A stretch of 56,787 nucleotides of DNA from Capnocytophaga sp. (lineage in GTDB: Bacteria > Bacteroidota > Bacteroidia > Flavobacteriales > Flavobacteriaceae), in the NCBI RefSeq assembly GCF_030532915.1, contig NZ_JAUNKD010000008.1:42031-98817 (forward strand). The letters are read 5' to 3'. The number at the start of each line of letters is the position of its first letter. Position 1 is the stretch's first letter. Positions 9,117-18,187 of the stretch are shown here, piece by piece. Under the pieces are notes generated by a model. The model worked only from the letters and a program-made list of their open reading frames with translations. It made no database searches and had not been told where the DNA came from. The position numbers and the translations under genes are program-made.

Positions 9117-9560
9117 AGTGCTTTTGAAAAATAAAATATACCTAACAAAAATCCTACAAAAAGGTGTTTTGAAAGTCTAAATGGTGCATTTACAGATTGA
9201 AAAATACATAAGTTTTATATACGTTTTCACCTATTTATTTTCATTTATGTGCAGCTGGCTATAGTGATAAAATTATGATGTTTGCTTATCATATGAAAAC
9301 GGTAAGTTTCTTTTTGGTAGAGAAGTGAAAAATTAATGACATACGAATGTGAAAAAATTGTCTTCTGAAAATTAAATGTTAAAAAATTTTGCAATTTATT
9401 TTTGTTTTTTTATTTTTGTCAAACGAAAATGTGTTATAAATAGCAAATTATAGCTGTTTTTGAATAGATTTTTTAAAATAGAACTAATTACTTTACATTG
9501 TCCCCGTATTAAATACTACTGAATCTACCAAAACAAGGAATAATTAAAAACAACCAAAAT
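9117..9560. other. AT-rich leader/promoter region of the first susC operon
   Basis: About 440 bp without a supportable gene. A candidate -7 box TATTTTTG at 9411-9418 would give a 5' leader of about 135 nt. A 17-codon ORF at about 9274-9327 has no further support. No structured RNA is obvious. Confidence 0.4.
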
Positions 9561-12500
9561 ATGTTTAAGCGATTGACAATAACCTTTGTGCTGATGCTTT
9601 TGGCATTGCCGTTATCGGCACAAGTGAAAGTAACCGGAAAGGTTACCGATGAGAGCAATGTTCCGCTACCCGGTGCCAACATCGTGGTTAAAGGAACTGC
9701 ACACGGAGTGGTTTCCGACTTTGACGGGAATTACGAGATTCAAGCCAAACAAGGCGATGTACTTGAAGTGAGTTTTATCGGTTTTCAAACCCAAACTAAA
9801 AAAATAGCGGGAAGGGGTAAATCACTAATTATCAACTTCTTACTAAAAGAAGACGCACAAGAGCTGGGCGATGTAATTGTGGTGGGATATGGTACTTCTA
9901 CTAAAAAAGCACTCGTTTCGGCAGTATCTTCTGTAAAAACAGAAGATTTAAAAGAAGTGCCTGTAACGAATGTCACACAAGGGCTTGCTGGGCGCTCTCC
10001 CGGATTAATTGTGAAAGGAAGTGCCGGACTTGATAACCGCAGTAGCATTACCATACGCGGTGGCGGTACGCCTTTGGTGGTAATTGATGGTGTGATTCGT
10101 GATTATAATGATTTTGTAAACATTCTTCCGGAGGATATTGCTTCTATCTCTATTTTGAAAGATGCTTCGGCAACAGCTGTTTATGGAGCACGTGCAGCGA
10201 ACGGTATTTTGCAGGTAACGACCCTAAAAGGACAAGAGGGGCAAACTACCATTCAGTATACGCATTCAGTTTCCATTTTGCAACCTTCAATGTCTCCGGC
10301 AAGATTGGACGCATACGCTTGGGCAACACAAAATAATATTGCTAACCAAAATGATGGCAAGCCTATCGTCTATACCGATGACAAACTTCAAAAAATACTT
10401 GATGGCAGTGATTTGTTAAATTATCCGAATGTGGATTGGAAAAAATTGGTTTTAAAAGATTTTGCCGAACAATATCGTCATAATTTAAATATTTCGGGAG
10501 GGAAAGAAGAAAACAAATACTTAGTATCTTTGGGATACACCACCAAAGGTTCCTATTATCGAAGTGGTAGGCATAAGTTGGATTTGATAAACTTTCGTTT
10601 GAATCAAGATTTCACAATTGGTAAAAATTCCGGATTAAAAGGTTTTGCTTCGGTAGATGGATATTTCAAAGAAAATGAACATCCTTATACCTCAACAGCA
10701 GGGGCTTATTATCAAGTGTTTAGCCATACATTAGCTAATCATAATCCATTAACTCCTGCGCTGAATAAATACGGGCTTCCGTATGCCAATACGAATGACA
10801 ATCCGGTGGCTGAGACTTCTGCCTCAGCCGGATATTCCATTCAAAAATACAAACAAGTTAATGGAATGGTGGGGCTTGAATGGGCTTTCCCTTGGGTAAA
10901 AGGCTTAAAAGCTCGTACGAATTTCAATTATCGTTATTTTGTTACAGATGACAAAAGGTGGAAAAAAGATGGTGATGTATATGACTGGGACTCTACTACG
11001 CCAGCAAGTGTGGCAAAACCCGAATTGTACCAACAGATGGCACACGATTACTTATACACAACTCAAAATTTTTTAGAATATGCGTCTAATTTTAATGCAC
11101 ATTCGTTGAATTTGTTGGCTGGATATGAGGCTTCTTATACATTTTTCAGAAATACATCTCACAAGCGAATTAATTATAATTTCCCGATTGACCAATTTGG
11201 AGCCGGTCCAAAAGATGATTTAGACGGAGGAGGAAGTGACTGGGAATCAGGTAGAGCAGGTTTTGTAGGGCAATTGAAATACAACTATGCCAATCGTTAT
11301 TTTTTGGAAGGAAGTGTACGTCACGACGCTTCGGATTTATTTCCGAAAGATAAGCGCTGGGGAACGTTTTTTTCAGGTTCTGCCGGTTGGATAGTTTCTG
11401 ATGAGTTTTTTATGAAATCACTCAAAGAAAAACATATCTTTGACTTATTGAAGTTTAGAGCCTCCTATGGTGAAGTAGGGTTGGATTCCGGAGTTAATAG
11501 ATTTTCGTATTTACCTTCATATGTGTTAGATGATTCGGCTTATGTAATTGACGGAAAGTTGTTACAGGGATTTTCAGAAGGGAATATTCCGTCACCGGAT
11601 ATTACTTGGTACACTACTAAACAATTGGACTTTGGCTTTGATTTTGAATCACTCAACAATCGTTTGTTTGGTTCATTTGACTATTTCTTTTATAAAACAA
11701 CAGGATATTTAACTGCTCCTGACCCTAATATTGTTGGGTATACGGCTCCACTGGGTAAATCGTTGCCGAAAATTGCATCTAACAAAGAACACAGGCGGGA
11801 AGGTTTTGAAGCCCAATTAGGATGGAAAGGTTCGATAGGAGATGAATTTAAATATCACATTTCAGCAAATGCCACTTTCTTTGAGTCATTGTTTGCTACT
11901 AATCCTGATGAAGCATTAGAGAATCGCAAAAATCCATATTTGCGAACAACCCAACAAATTGGTTATTACGGAATAGGCCTTCGTACAGATGGGTTCTTCA
12001 CTGATGCACAAGATGTTTATTCAAGCCCTAAACACATCGGTTCACATCATTTAACAGCTGGGGATATTAAATATCAAGATTTTAATGGTGACGGTAAAAT
12101 TGACAATGCCGATAGGGCGCGTATAGGTAAAAACAACTTCCCGCGTGCCAACTATGGGTTAAACTTAGGTTTTTCATACAAATCATTGTCATTCAATATG
12201 TTATTTCAAGGAGCTACCCGATTTGATATGTACGTAGGAGATGCCATAAGGGGAGGCAACCCCAATGCAGGCACAACACCTATTTATGAATTTCAGTTAG
12301 ATTATTGGAAACCCGATAACACTTCGGCTCGCTTTCCTCGTTTGCTTTCAAGTCATTCAGTTAACGGAAATAACAATACCCACGGGAGTGACTTTTACTT
12401 AATAAATGGGGCTTACTTGCGGTTGAAAGATTTTTCGATTGCATACGATTTAAAGAAAAACATACTAAAAGACTACAAATGGTTGAGTGCTATGAAATTG

Positions 12501-12635
12501 ACATTTAGTGGTCAAAATATACTTACTATTTCAGAAGCTACTCAATATGGTATGGACCCTGAAACAACAGACACTCAGTTTTTTGGATATCCCAACGAAC
12601 GTATGTTTTCTTTGGGAGTAAATGTTGGATTTTAA
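9561..12635 (+). CDS. SusC/RagA-family TonB-linked outer-membrane transporter
   Basis: 1024 aa. Signal peptide about 1-20 (LMLLALPLSAQ). A carboxypeptidase-regulatory-like domain (about 23-98: VTGKVTDESNVPLPGANIVV, then SDFDGNYEIQA) precedes DVIVVGYGT and the plug domain (about 115-225, with ITIRGGGTPLVVIDG and SISILKDASATAVYGARAAN). The rest is a 22-strand-type barrel ending LGVNVGF. Such transporters take up large oligomers with energy from TonB, together with a SusD lid. It is first in an operon with SusD 13 bp downstream. No glycosidase or protease is linked here, so the substrate is unclear; peptide, glycan or metal-complex ligands are all possible. Confidence 0.95.
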   Translation: MFKRLTITFVLMLLALPLSAQVKVTGKVTDESNVPLPGANIVVKGTAHGVVSDFDGNYEIQAKQGDVLEVSFIGFQTQTKKIAGRGKSLIINFLLKEDAQELGDVIVVGYGTSTKKALVSAVSSVKTEDLKEVPVTNVTQGLAGRSPGLIVKGSAGLDNRSSITIRGGGTPLVVIDGVIRDYNDFVNILPEDIASISILKDASATAVYGARAANGILQVTTLKGQEGQTTIQYTHSVSILQPSMSPARLDAYAWATQNNIANQNDGKPIVYTDDKLQKILDGSDLLNYPNVDWKKLVLKDFAEQYRHNLNISGGKEENKYLVSLGYTTKGSYYRSGRHKLDLINFRLNQDFTIGKNSGLKGFASVDGYFKENEHPYTSTAGAYYQVFSHTLANHNPLTPALNKYGLPYANTNDNPVAETSASAGYSIQKYKQVNGMVGLEWAFPWVKGLKARTNFNYRYFVTDDKRWKKDGDVYDWDSTTPASVAKPELYQQMAHDYLYTTQNFLEYASNFNAHSLNLLAGYEASYTFFRNTSHKRINYNFPIDQFGAGPKDDLDGGGSDWESGRAGFVGQLKYNYANRYFLEGSVRHDASDLFPKDKRWGTFFSGSAGWIVSDEFFMKSLKEKHIFDLLKFRASYGEVGLDSGVNRFSYLPSYVLDDSAYVIDGKLLQGFSEGNIPSPDITWYTTKQLDFGFDFESLNNRLFGSFDYFFYKTTGYLTAPDPNIVGYTAPLGKSLPKIASNKEHRREGFEAQLGWKGSIGDEFKYHISANATFFESLFATNPDEALENRKNPYLRTTQQIGYYGIGLRTDGFFTDAQDVYSSPKHIGSHHLTAGDIKYQDFNGDGKIDNADRARIGKNNFPRANYGLNLGFSYKSLSFNMLFQGATRFDMYVGDAIRGGNPNAGTTPIYEFQLDYWKPDNTSARFPRLLSSHSVNGNNNTHGSDFYLINGAYLRLKDFSIAYDLKKNILKDYKWLSAMKLTFSGQNILTISEATQYGMDPETTDTQFFGYPNERMFSLGVNVGF

Positions 12636-12648
12636 ATAATAGAAAATC

Positions 12649-14523
12649 ATGAATAAATATGTAAAATATAGTTTAATGGGTTTGTTAGGCATAACATTAT
12701 TTGGTTGTAATGAGCTTGACACACAACCTTTTGAAAGTTATGATGACCAGGCCGTATGGGGAACCAAAGAAGGTACAGAAGCTTTTATAATCAAAGCTTA
12801 TAACGGTACAATCACTAATTTCAATGGATATGCTTGGTTAGAATCAAATACCCCCAATGGGATACACAGCAATTTAAATCATTTAGCTACTTTTCCTATT
12901 GATACGCGTTTAACCAATAACACAAGTTCTGCACAAGGGTTAGGGGATTTTTTTGCCAACTTACGAGAATGTAATTTGATAATTGAAAAAGCTCAACAAC
13001 CTGAACTTAAAGCAGAAGGGCACTTTTTAAGAGGTGTTTTGTTCTTTTATCAAACGCTTTGGCAAGGACGTTTCGTTCCCATTACAAAAGTATTAACACC
13101 TGAAAGTAAAGATGAATTTCGTACACCATATACTCAAAATCCGGCAGAAAGTTACAAATATGTATTAGATGATTTGACAAAGGCAGTTAATGGAATGACT
13201 GAAACATCTCTTCCGGGTAGGGCTAATAAATATGCAGCCCACGCTTTTCGTTGTCGTGCAGCATTGCAGGCGTATGCTTACACCAAAGATACAAATTATT
13301 TAACCATAGCAAAAGAGTCTGGTGAAGCCATTATTAATTCAAATAAATATCAATTGGTTGATAATTATGGCTCTATGTTTTTGGAAGAAGGAAAAACGGC
13401 TCCTGAAATTATTTTAGCGCATTACCGATTGAGTAAAAACACAACCGTAGGAGGAATCACAGAAATGCAAATTGTAGTTCCAAATGTTAACAACAATGAA
13501 GTAAATGCAGTAGGAGGCACGCCCTTTGCTGATGCCAAAGGGCGCACATTTGAATGTTGGGCACAATATTTCCCAACACAAGACCTTATTGACCAATACT
13601 TAGTAAAAGATGAACGTGATGGAATGGCTAAAAATTGGTATGAAACCTCACAATTTAACGATAATATTGAAGTTGGTGATATTACTACTTTAACAGAAGG
13701 AAGCCTCAATACCGTTCGCCATAAAGTACCCGAAAAAGCTGATTTGGGGTCAAATGCAAAAGGACAGGTAATTACTCATTATTACAAAGTAAAGGCAAAT
13801 GCTACAGAAAAAAATATCAGCAATTTAATATATAAAAATCGGGATGCACGATTCTATGCCACAATAGTTCATGACCAAAGTTCCTGGCTGAAAGAAAACA
13901 TAGAAACCAACATTTGTGGAAATTTATGGGCAGGGGTCCGTGAGGGGCAATCTGACTCTTGGTACACAACCGCTTCGGGATATTATTGGCGTAAATGTGT
14001 CAGAGAAGTAGAACCACGTGTGTATGTAAGTAATCCGACAAATTTTCATTATGTACTGGCTCGTTTAGGAGAGGTTTATATGAACTTGGCAGAAGTGTAT
14101 CTTTTGGAAAACAATCCGGTAAAAGCTGTTGAAATGCTTAATAAAACACGCGTTAAACACGGCAAGTTACCTGCTTCAACCGCAACCTCACTTCCTGATG
14201 CTTGGGTAGATTATATTCGTGAACGTCGTGTTGAAATGGCTTATGAAGGTGATTTGTATTGGAGTTATCTTCGTTGGGGCAAGTATGGAGGAGATGCCAA
14301 TGAAGGACAAGCGGCAGGAAGTGTAATTCAAGCATTAAACAAACCCGTTCATAAAATCCAAATCACCAAAGACAGAACCCAAATTATGATTGCTCAAATT
14401 ACCCGAAATGGTGCTTGGGAACGGACGTTTTCAACAAAACGTTATCTGATGCCCATCCCGCAGTCAACACTTGATTCAAGGGCTGCTCACGGAATCAAAG
14501 ATGAACAAAATCCAGGTTGGTAG
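12649..14523 (+). CDS. SusD/RagB-family substrate-binding lipoprotein
   Basis: 624 aa, long for the family (usually 480-600). Lipobox ends at Cys20 (GITLFGC), followed by NELDTQPFESYDDQAVWGT, the usual SusD opening. The TPR-like helical scaffold is visible (AEGHFLRGVLFFYQTLW, FRCRAALQAYAYT), and so are the C-terminal SusD elements VYMNLAEVYLLENNPVKAVE, IRERRVEMAYEGDLYWSYLR and the ending YLMPIPQSTLDS to QNPGW. It would sit on the outer face of the outer membrane as the lid of the upstream SusC barrel. DUF5018-type lipoprotein follows 20 bp later. Confidence 0.95.
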   Translation: MNKYVKYSLMGLLGITLFGCNELDTQPFESYDDQAVWGTKEGTEAFIIKAYNGTITNFNGYAWLESNTPNGIHSNLNHLATFPIDTRLTNNTSSAQGLGDFFANLRECNLIIEKAQQPELKAEGHFLRGVLFFYQTLWQGRFVPITKVLTPESKDEFRTPYTQNPAESYKYVLDDLTKAVNGMTETSLPGRANKYAAHAFRCRAALQAYAYTKDTNYLTIAKESGEAIINSNKYQLVDNYGSMFLEEGKTAPEIILAHYRLSKNTTVGGITEMQIVVPNVNNNEVNAVGGTPFADAKGRTFECWAQYFPTQDLIDQYLVKDERDGMAKNWYETSQFNDNIEVGDITTLTEGSLNTVRHKVPEKADLGSNAKGQVITHYYKVKANATEKNISNLIYKNRDARFYATIVHDQSSWLKENIETNICGNLWAGVREGQSDSWYTTASGYYWRKCVREVEPRVYVSNPTNFHYVLARLGEVYMNLAEVYLLENNPVKAVEMLNKTRVKHGKLPASTATSLPDAWVDYIRERRVEMAYEGDLYWSYLRWGKYGGDANEGQAAGSVIQALNKPVHKIQITKDRTQIMIAQITRNGAWERTFSTKRYLMPIPQSTLDSRAAHGIKDEQNPGW

Positions 14524-14543
14524 TTTAAAAATAAAATAAGAAG

Positions 14544-15023
14544 ATGAAAAAATACGTATACATATTATTGGCTTTAATGGCTCTAAGTACAGCATCGTGC
14601 CTTAAAAAAGGATTAGAAGATTTGCCTGAATTTGAAGATAATGACATTACTGGAGTTTCTCGTGTTGAGTATCGTTTTATAAGTGATGAAGTCTCTAATG
14701 CAAGTGGGCAAAACATAGTAAAATTTGTAAATTTACCTGTCAAAGGTACACCAAAAATCAATAATTTGGAAAAAACAGTATCTTTTGAAGTAAATGTACC
14801 CAATGCAAATACTTCTTTTACAGTAGCTGAAAGAGATAAAGTTTCTTTAAATAATTTAACTGTTATCGTAAATCTTTCTACCGCGGCACGCATATTTCCT
14901 ATTAATGATGCACCAAAATTGGGTATCCCTGGTGATTGGTCTAAACCCAATAAATACCGAGTAGAGGCAGCTAACGGCAATAATGCCGAGTGGACTATCC
15001 AAATAACAGCTTTGAATAAATAG
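14544..15023 (+). CDS. DUF5018-type surface lipoprotein
   Basis: 159 aa. Signal peptide with lipobox ending at Cys19 (ALSTASC). The mature part is beta-rich; its C-terminal segment KYRVEAANGNNAEWTIQI resembles the end of DUF5018-type domains that accompany SusC/SusD pairs. It is third gene of the susC-susD operon and is directly followed by a terminator. Likely an auxiliary surface glycan- or ligand-binding protein (inference from position). The family assignment is tentative. Confidence 0.6.
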   Translation: MKKYVYILLALMALSTASCLKKGLEDLPEFEDNDITGVSRVEYRFISDEVSNASGQNIVKFVNLPVKGTPKINNLEKTVSFEVNVPNANTSFTVAERDKVSLNNLTVIVNLSTAARIFPINDAPKLGIPGDWSKPNKYRVEAANGNNAEWTIQITALNK

Positions 15024-15047
15024 TAGATAGATTTATGCATATTTTGT

Positions 15048-15081
15048 AAAGGGGTTGGTTTAATTAAACTAATCCCTTTTT
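15048..15081 (+). terminator. Terminator after the first SusCD operon
   Basis: A 14-bp stem with two G-U pairs (left arm 15048-15061, right arm 15066-15079) and a four-base loop AATT ends in a T run. It lies 25 bp after the DUF5018-type stop codon. Confidence 0.85.
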
Positions 15082-15434
15082 ATCTGGAAAATCTTTTGAG
15101 TATTAGATGCGTAACTTTTTGATTGTTAAACTTTTAATTCCTAAACAGAGTTTGTAGCTAACTTCCTAAAAATTGATTCCTTTTTTGCAAACAATCAAAA
15201 AGATTTTCCGTGTCCCAGAAAAGTAAAAAAATACCAATTTGTCATTTATTTTTGTGTAAATGATGTATTTTTTCGATGTTTTCTTTGTTTATTACCTTAA
15301 AATTCATATCTTTGGGCATTCGTTTCGATGTTTGGGGTAATGACATTCTTTTTCAGAAGAAAGATTTTTTGAAGTGATTGGGCAAGAAACGATGTTAAAA
15401 AACGCTAAATCTCATTTTCCTTTTTTGTAGAAAT
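15082..15434. other. Intergenic region and long leader of nnr
   Basis: 353 bp. A -7 box TATCTTTG at 15307-15314 would give a leader of about 115 nt before the nnr ATG. The leader contains a 14-codon ORF starting ATGTTTGGG (about 15329), which may be chance. Nothing else is recognisable. Confidence 0.4.
15307..15314 (+). promoter_or_regulatory. -7 box upstream of nnr
   Basis: TATCTTTG matches TAnnTTTG exactly and lies in the only sizeable gap before nnr. I did not find a convincing -33 element. Confidence 0.45.
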
Positions 15435-16949
15435 ATGAAAATTCTATTTACACAACAGTTGCGGCAAGCCTACCAGCAAACCATAAAAAAACAACGGATT
15501 ACCCGCCGTAAACTGATGGAACGCGCTGCCAAACAAGTTTTTTTATGGTTGCAAAAAAATACCGCTGCCGATAAAAAAATCGTTATCTATGCCGGTGTGG
15601 GAAACAACGGGGGAGACGGACTGGCAGTGGCGCGTATGCTCGTAAAAGCCAAGCGTGAGGTGGAGGTCAATATCGTGAATTTTAACGAAAACCCCACAGA
15701 TGATTTCTTGAAAAGTTTAGGAGCGTTGGTACGCACCAAAAAAGTGAAAATCACCGATTTATATTCCTGCTCGGAAATACCTGAGATTCAAAGCGATCAG
15801 GTGGTTGTTGATGCCGTTTTTGGTATGGGTTTTAACCGCTACGTTCCCGAATGGATTCAGTGTATTTTTGAAAAAATAAACCACTCAAAAGCCTATGTGG
15901 TGAGTATCGACATTCCGTCGGGGTTTTACGCCGATAAAGTGCCGCTCTCTGATGAGGTTTTTGTAAAACCCGATGTGGTGCTTACGTTTCAATCGCCCAA
16001 ACTGATTTTTTTGTTGCCACAAACGGGCAAATACATTCCGCATTGGGAAGTGCTTGATGTTGAGCTTGATGTTTCGGTTCTTAAAGGCATTTCAACCGAT
16101 TATAATTTCGTTACCAAAGAGCAAATTCAAAAAATTTACAAACCCAGAGGGCGCTTTTCACACAAGGGGTCGTTTGGTCACGCACTGTTGGTTGGCGGTA
16201 GCTACGGAAAGGTGGGAGCGATGGTGCTTGGTGGTACGGCGGTGTTGCGTGCCGGTGCCGGACTTTTAACGATGCTTGCCCCCAAATGTGCTTACGATAT
16301 TTTGCAAACCGCTGTGCCTGAGGCTATGGTGATTACCTCAAAACACCAACGTTACATCACTTCGGTTGAGGTTACGTTTGAACCTTCGGCAATTGGTGTG
16401 GGCGTGGGAATGGAAACCCACAATCAAACGGCGCAAGCCTTGTTTGAACTGCTTGAAAAATATGCTCACATTCCGTTTGTTATTGATGCCGATGCACTTA
16501 ACATATTGGCTCAAAACCCCGATAAATTATCGCAATTACCTGAAAACACGATTCTTACGCCACATATCAAAGAGCTTGAACGCCTGATTGGCACTTGGAA
16601 AGACGATTTTGAAAAATTAGCCAAAGCCAAGAAGTTTGCCAAAAAACACAAAGTGGTTTTGATTATCAAAGAAGCCTATACCATAACTACCAACGGCACT
16701 CATTTTTGGGTTAATTCAACAGGCAATGCCGGATTGGCAACTGCCGGCAGTGGTGATGTGCTGACGGGGATTTTAACGGGTTTGTTATCACAGGGTTATA
16801 CGCCGTTGCAGGCAAGTATTTTAGGGGTTTACCTACACGGAAAGTCAGGCGACAGGCTCGCGCAACTTCAAGGGCAGGAAAGCCTCACGGCAAGTGATTT
16901 GTGCAAGGCAATTTCGCTGTACGACTTCCGAAAAGAATCATCGGTTTGA
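15435..16949 (+). CDS. nnr: Bifunctional NAD(P)H-hydrate epimerase/ADP-dependent dehydratase
   Basis: 504 aa, the normal length of fused YjeF proteins. The N-terminal epimerase domain (about 1-215) has the Rossmann-type motif AGVGNNGGDGLAVARML and interconverts R- and S-NAD(P)HX. The C-terminal ribokinase-like dehydratase domain (about 225-500) has FVIDADALNIL, ILTPHIKELERLIG and the GxGD motif GSGDVLTGIL; it dehydrates S-NAD(P)HX with ADP to restore NAD(P)H. This is cytoplasmic metabolite repair. The gene is probably transcribed alone or with the following GT4 gene, which has its own -7 box. Confidence 0.95.
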   Translation: MKILFTQQLRQAYQQTIKKQRITRRKLMERAAKQVFLWLQKNTAADKKIVIYAGVGNNGGDGLAVARMLVKAKREVEVNIVNFNENPTDDFLKSLGALVRTKKVKITDLYSCSEIPEIQSDQVVVDAVFGMGFNRYVPEWIQCIFEKINHSKAYVVSIDIPSGFYADKVPLSDEVFVKPDVVLTFQSPKLIFLLPQTGKYIPHWEVLDVELDVSVLKGISTDYNFVTKEQIQKIYKPRGRFSHKGSFGHALLVGGSYGKVGAMVLGGTAVLRAGAGLLTMLAPKCAYDILQTAVPEAMVITSKHQRYITSVEVTFEPSAIGVGVGMETHNQTAQALFELLEKYAHIPFVIDADALNILAQNPDKLSQLPENTILTPHIKELERLIGTWKDDFEKLAKAKKFAKKHKVVLIIKEAYTITTNGTHFWVNSTGNAGLATAGSGDVLTGILTGLLSQGYTPLQASILGVYLHGKSGDRLAQLQGQESLTASDLCKAISLYDFRKESSV

Positions 16950-16991
16950 TGCCCGACTCGTATTTTTTCCGCAAATTAATTTGTATTTAAA

Positions 16992-17023
16992 ATTGTAGCT
17001 TTTGTTGAAAATTGCTATCTTTG
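16992..17023 (+). promoter_or_regulatory. Promoter of the WecA-like gene
   Basis: ATTG at 16992-16995 and TATCTTTG at 17016-17023 (20-bp gap) fit Bacteroidota -33/-7 elements. They place transcription start just upstream of the ATG at 17042 and argue against the in-frame TTG at 17012. Confidence 0.65.
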
Positions 17024-17041
17024 CGAGGTAATTTTTCTTAT

Positions 17042-18187
17042 ATGAAAGAACTCAGTTTTTTACATAGTTTAGAGGCAGCTTCAGCTTGGATTTTTTTGTT
17101 GTCATTTTTGGTTGCTTACTTGGTTTTGCCCGGAATTATTTATGTGGTAATCCGAAGAAACCTGATGGACAATCCTAATGAGAGGAGTTCGCACTCGCAA
17201 AAAACCCCCACGATGGGCGGTATTTCGTTCTATGTAAGTCTGGCTTTTACAATCTTTTTTATACGTGATTATGATGTTGATTATATGGGGATTAACGTAA
17301 TTTCTGCCGTTAGTATTATGTTCTTTTTAGGGCTTAAAGACGACCTTCTGGGCGTGAACCCCAGCACCAAAATTATCGGGCAAATTTTAGCTACACTGAT
17401 TCTTTTCTTCGGAACGAAACTCACAATCAATTCATTAGATGGATTTTTACTGATAAATGAAATTCCGTTTTGGACTTCGGTGCTTTTCGGCTGTTTTGTG
17501 ATGATGTCCATCGTGAATTCCTTTAATTTGATTGACGGGATTAACGGTTCGGCAGCGATGGTCGGGATAGTTATTTTCAGCTGTTTTGCCTACGTGTTTT
17601 ATATGTCCGACAACGGCTATTATTTTTTGCTTTCGCTGTTGTGTATTGGTTTTTTACTGGCTTTTTTACGATATAATTTATCTTCCAAGAAGAAAATTTT
17701 TATGGGCGATACGGGCTCAATGGTAGTGGGTTTCATCATTGGGTTTTTGGCGATTAAATTCCTGTCACTCAGCCCTTCGGAACTGGAACAGGCTTTCATC
17801 AGTCCGTCCAACAAAATGTGGGTGTTGCTCGCCATTGTGTTCATTCCGTTTTTTGACACAACCCGTGTGTTCATTGCCCGAACCATTAGTCACGGCAAGC
17901 CTTTCAAAGCCGACCGCAATCACATTCACCACGTGATGATTGATTATATGGGGCTTTCACACGGAAAAGCCAGTTTTCTTTTGGCGGTGATTAACTTGTT
18001 GATTTTCTTGGTGGTATTGTGTCTCAACACGCTTTTTTCGCAAGTTTATCTCGTTCTTTCTTTATTGTTGATTTTTGTGGGAATGGTGCTGAAACTCTTC
18101 TATTTTAACAGAAGTTACTTAACCCGAAAAAGCAAACAAAAAATACGAAAAATATTACAATCTTCATTACATAAAAACCGAAAATAG
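17042..18187 (+). CDS. WecA/MraY-like polyprenyl-phosphate sugar-1-phosphate transferase
   Basis: 381 aa from the ATG at 17042. It has about eleven hydrophobic segments and the family motifs in order: NPNERSSHSQKTPTMGGI, LKDDLLGV (the DD pair), NSFNLIDGINGSA, FMGDTGSMVVGF and the cytosolic HIHH motif in DRNHIHHVMID. The enzyme transfers HexNAc-1-phosphate from UDP-sugar to undecaprenyl phosphate in the inner membrane, starting a surface glycan. The HIHH and NLIDG motifs favour the WecA/TagO branch over MraY. The stop TAG overlaps the mutS GTG start by one base. It could start the glycan assembled by the glycosyltransferases at 21.5-25.4 kb (inference). Confidence 0.9.
   Translation: MKELSFLHSLEAASAWIFLLSFLVAYLVLPGIIYVVIRRNLMDNPNERSSHSQKTPTMGGISFYVSLAFTIFFIRDYDVDYMGINVISAVSIMFFLGLKDDLLGVNPSTKIIGQILATLILFFGTKLTINSLDGFLLINEIPFWTSVLFGCFVMMSIVNSFNLIDGINGSAAMVGIVIFSCFAYVFYMSDNGYYFLLSLLCIGFLLAFLRYNLSSKKKIFMGDTGSMVVGFIIGFLAIKFLSLSPSELEQAFISPSNKMWVLLAIVFIPFFDTTRVFIARTISHGKPFKADRNHIHHVMIDYMGLSHGKASFLLAVINLLIFLVVLCLNTLFSQVYLVLSLLLIFVGMVLKLFYFNRSYLTRKSKQKIRKILQSSLHKNRK

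Noticed and set aside
9274-9327. 17-codon ORF before the first susC
   Set aside because: Too short, without homology, promoter spacing or coding bias.
15329-15373. Leader peptide before nnr
   Set aside because: A 14-codon frame in an AT-rich leader occurs easily by chance and I see no attenuator structure.
17012-17041. Upstream TTG start for the WecA-like gene
   Set aside because: The added 10 codons contain the promoter -7 box TATCTTTG; the ATG at 17042 follows it at a normal distance.
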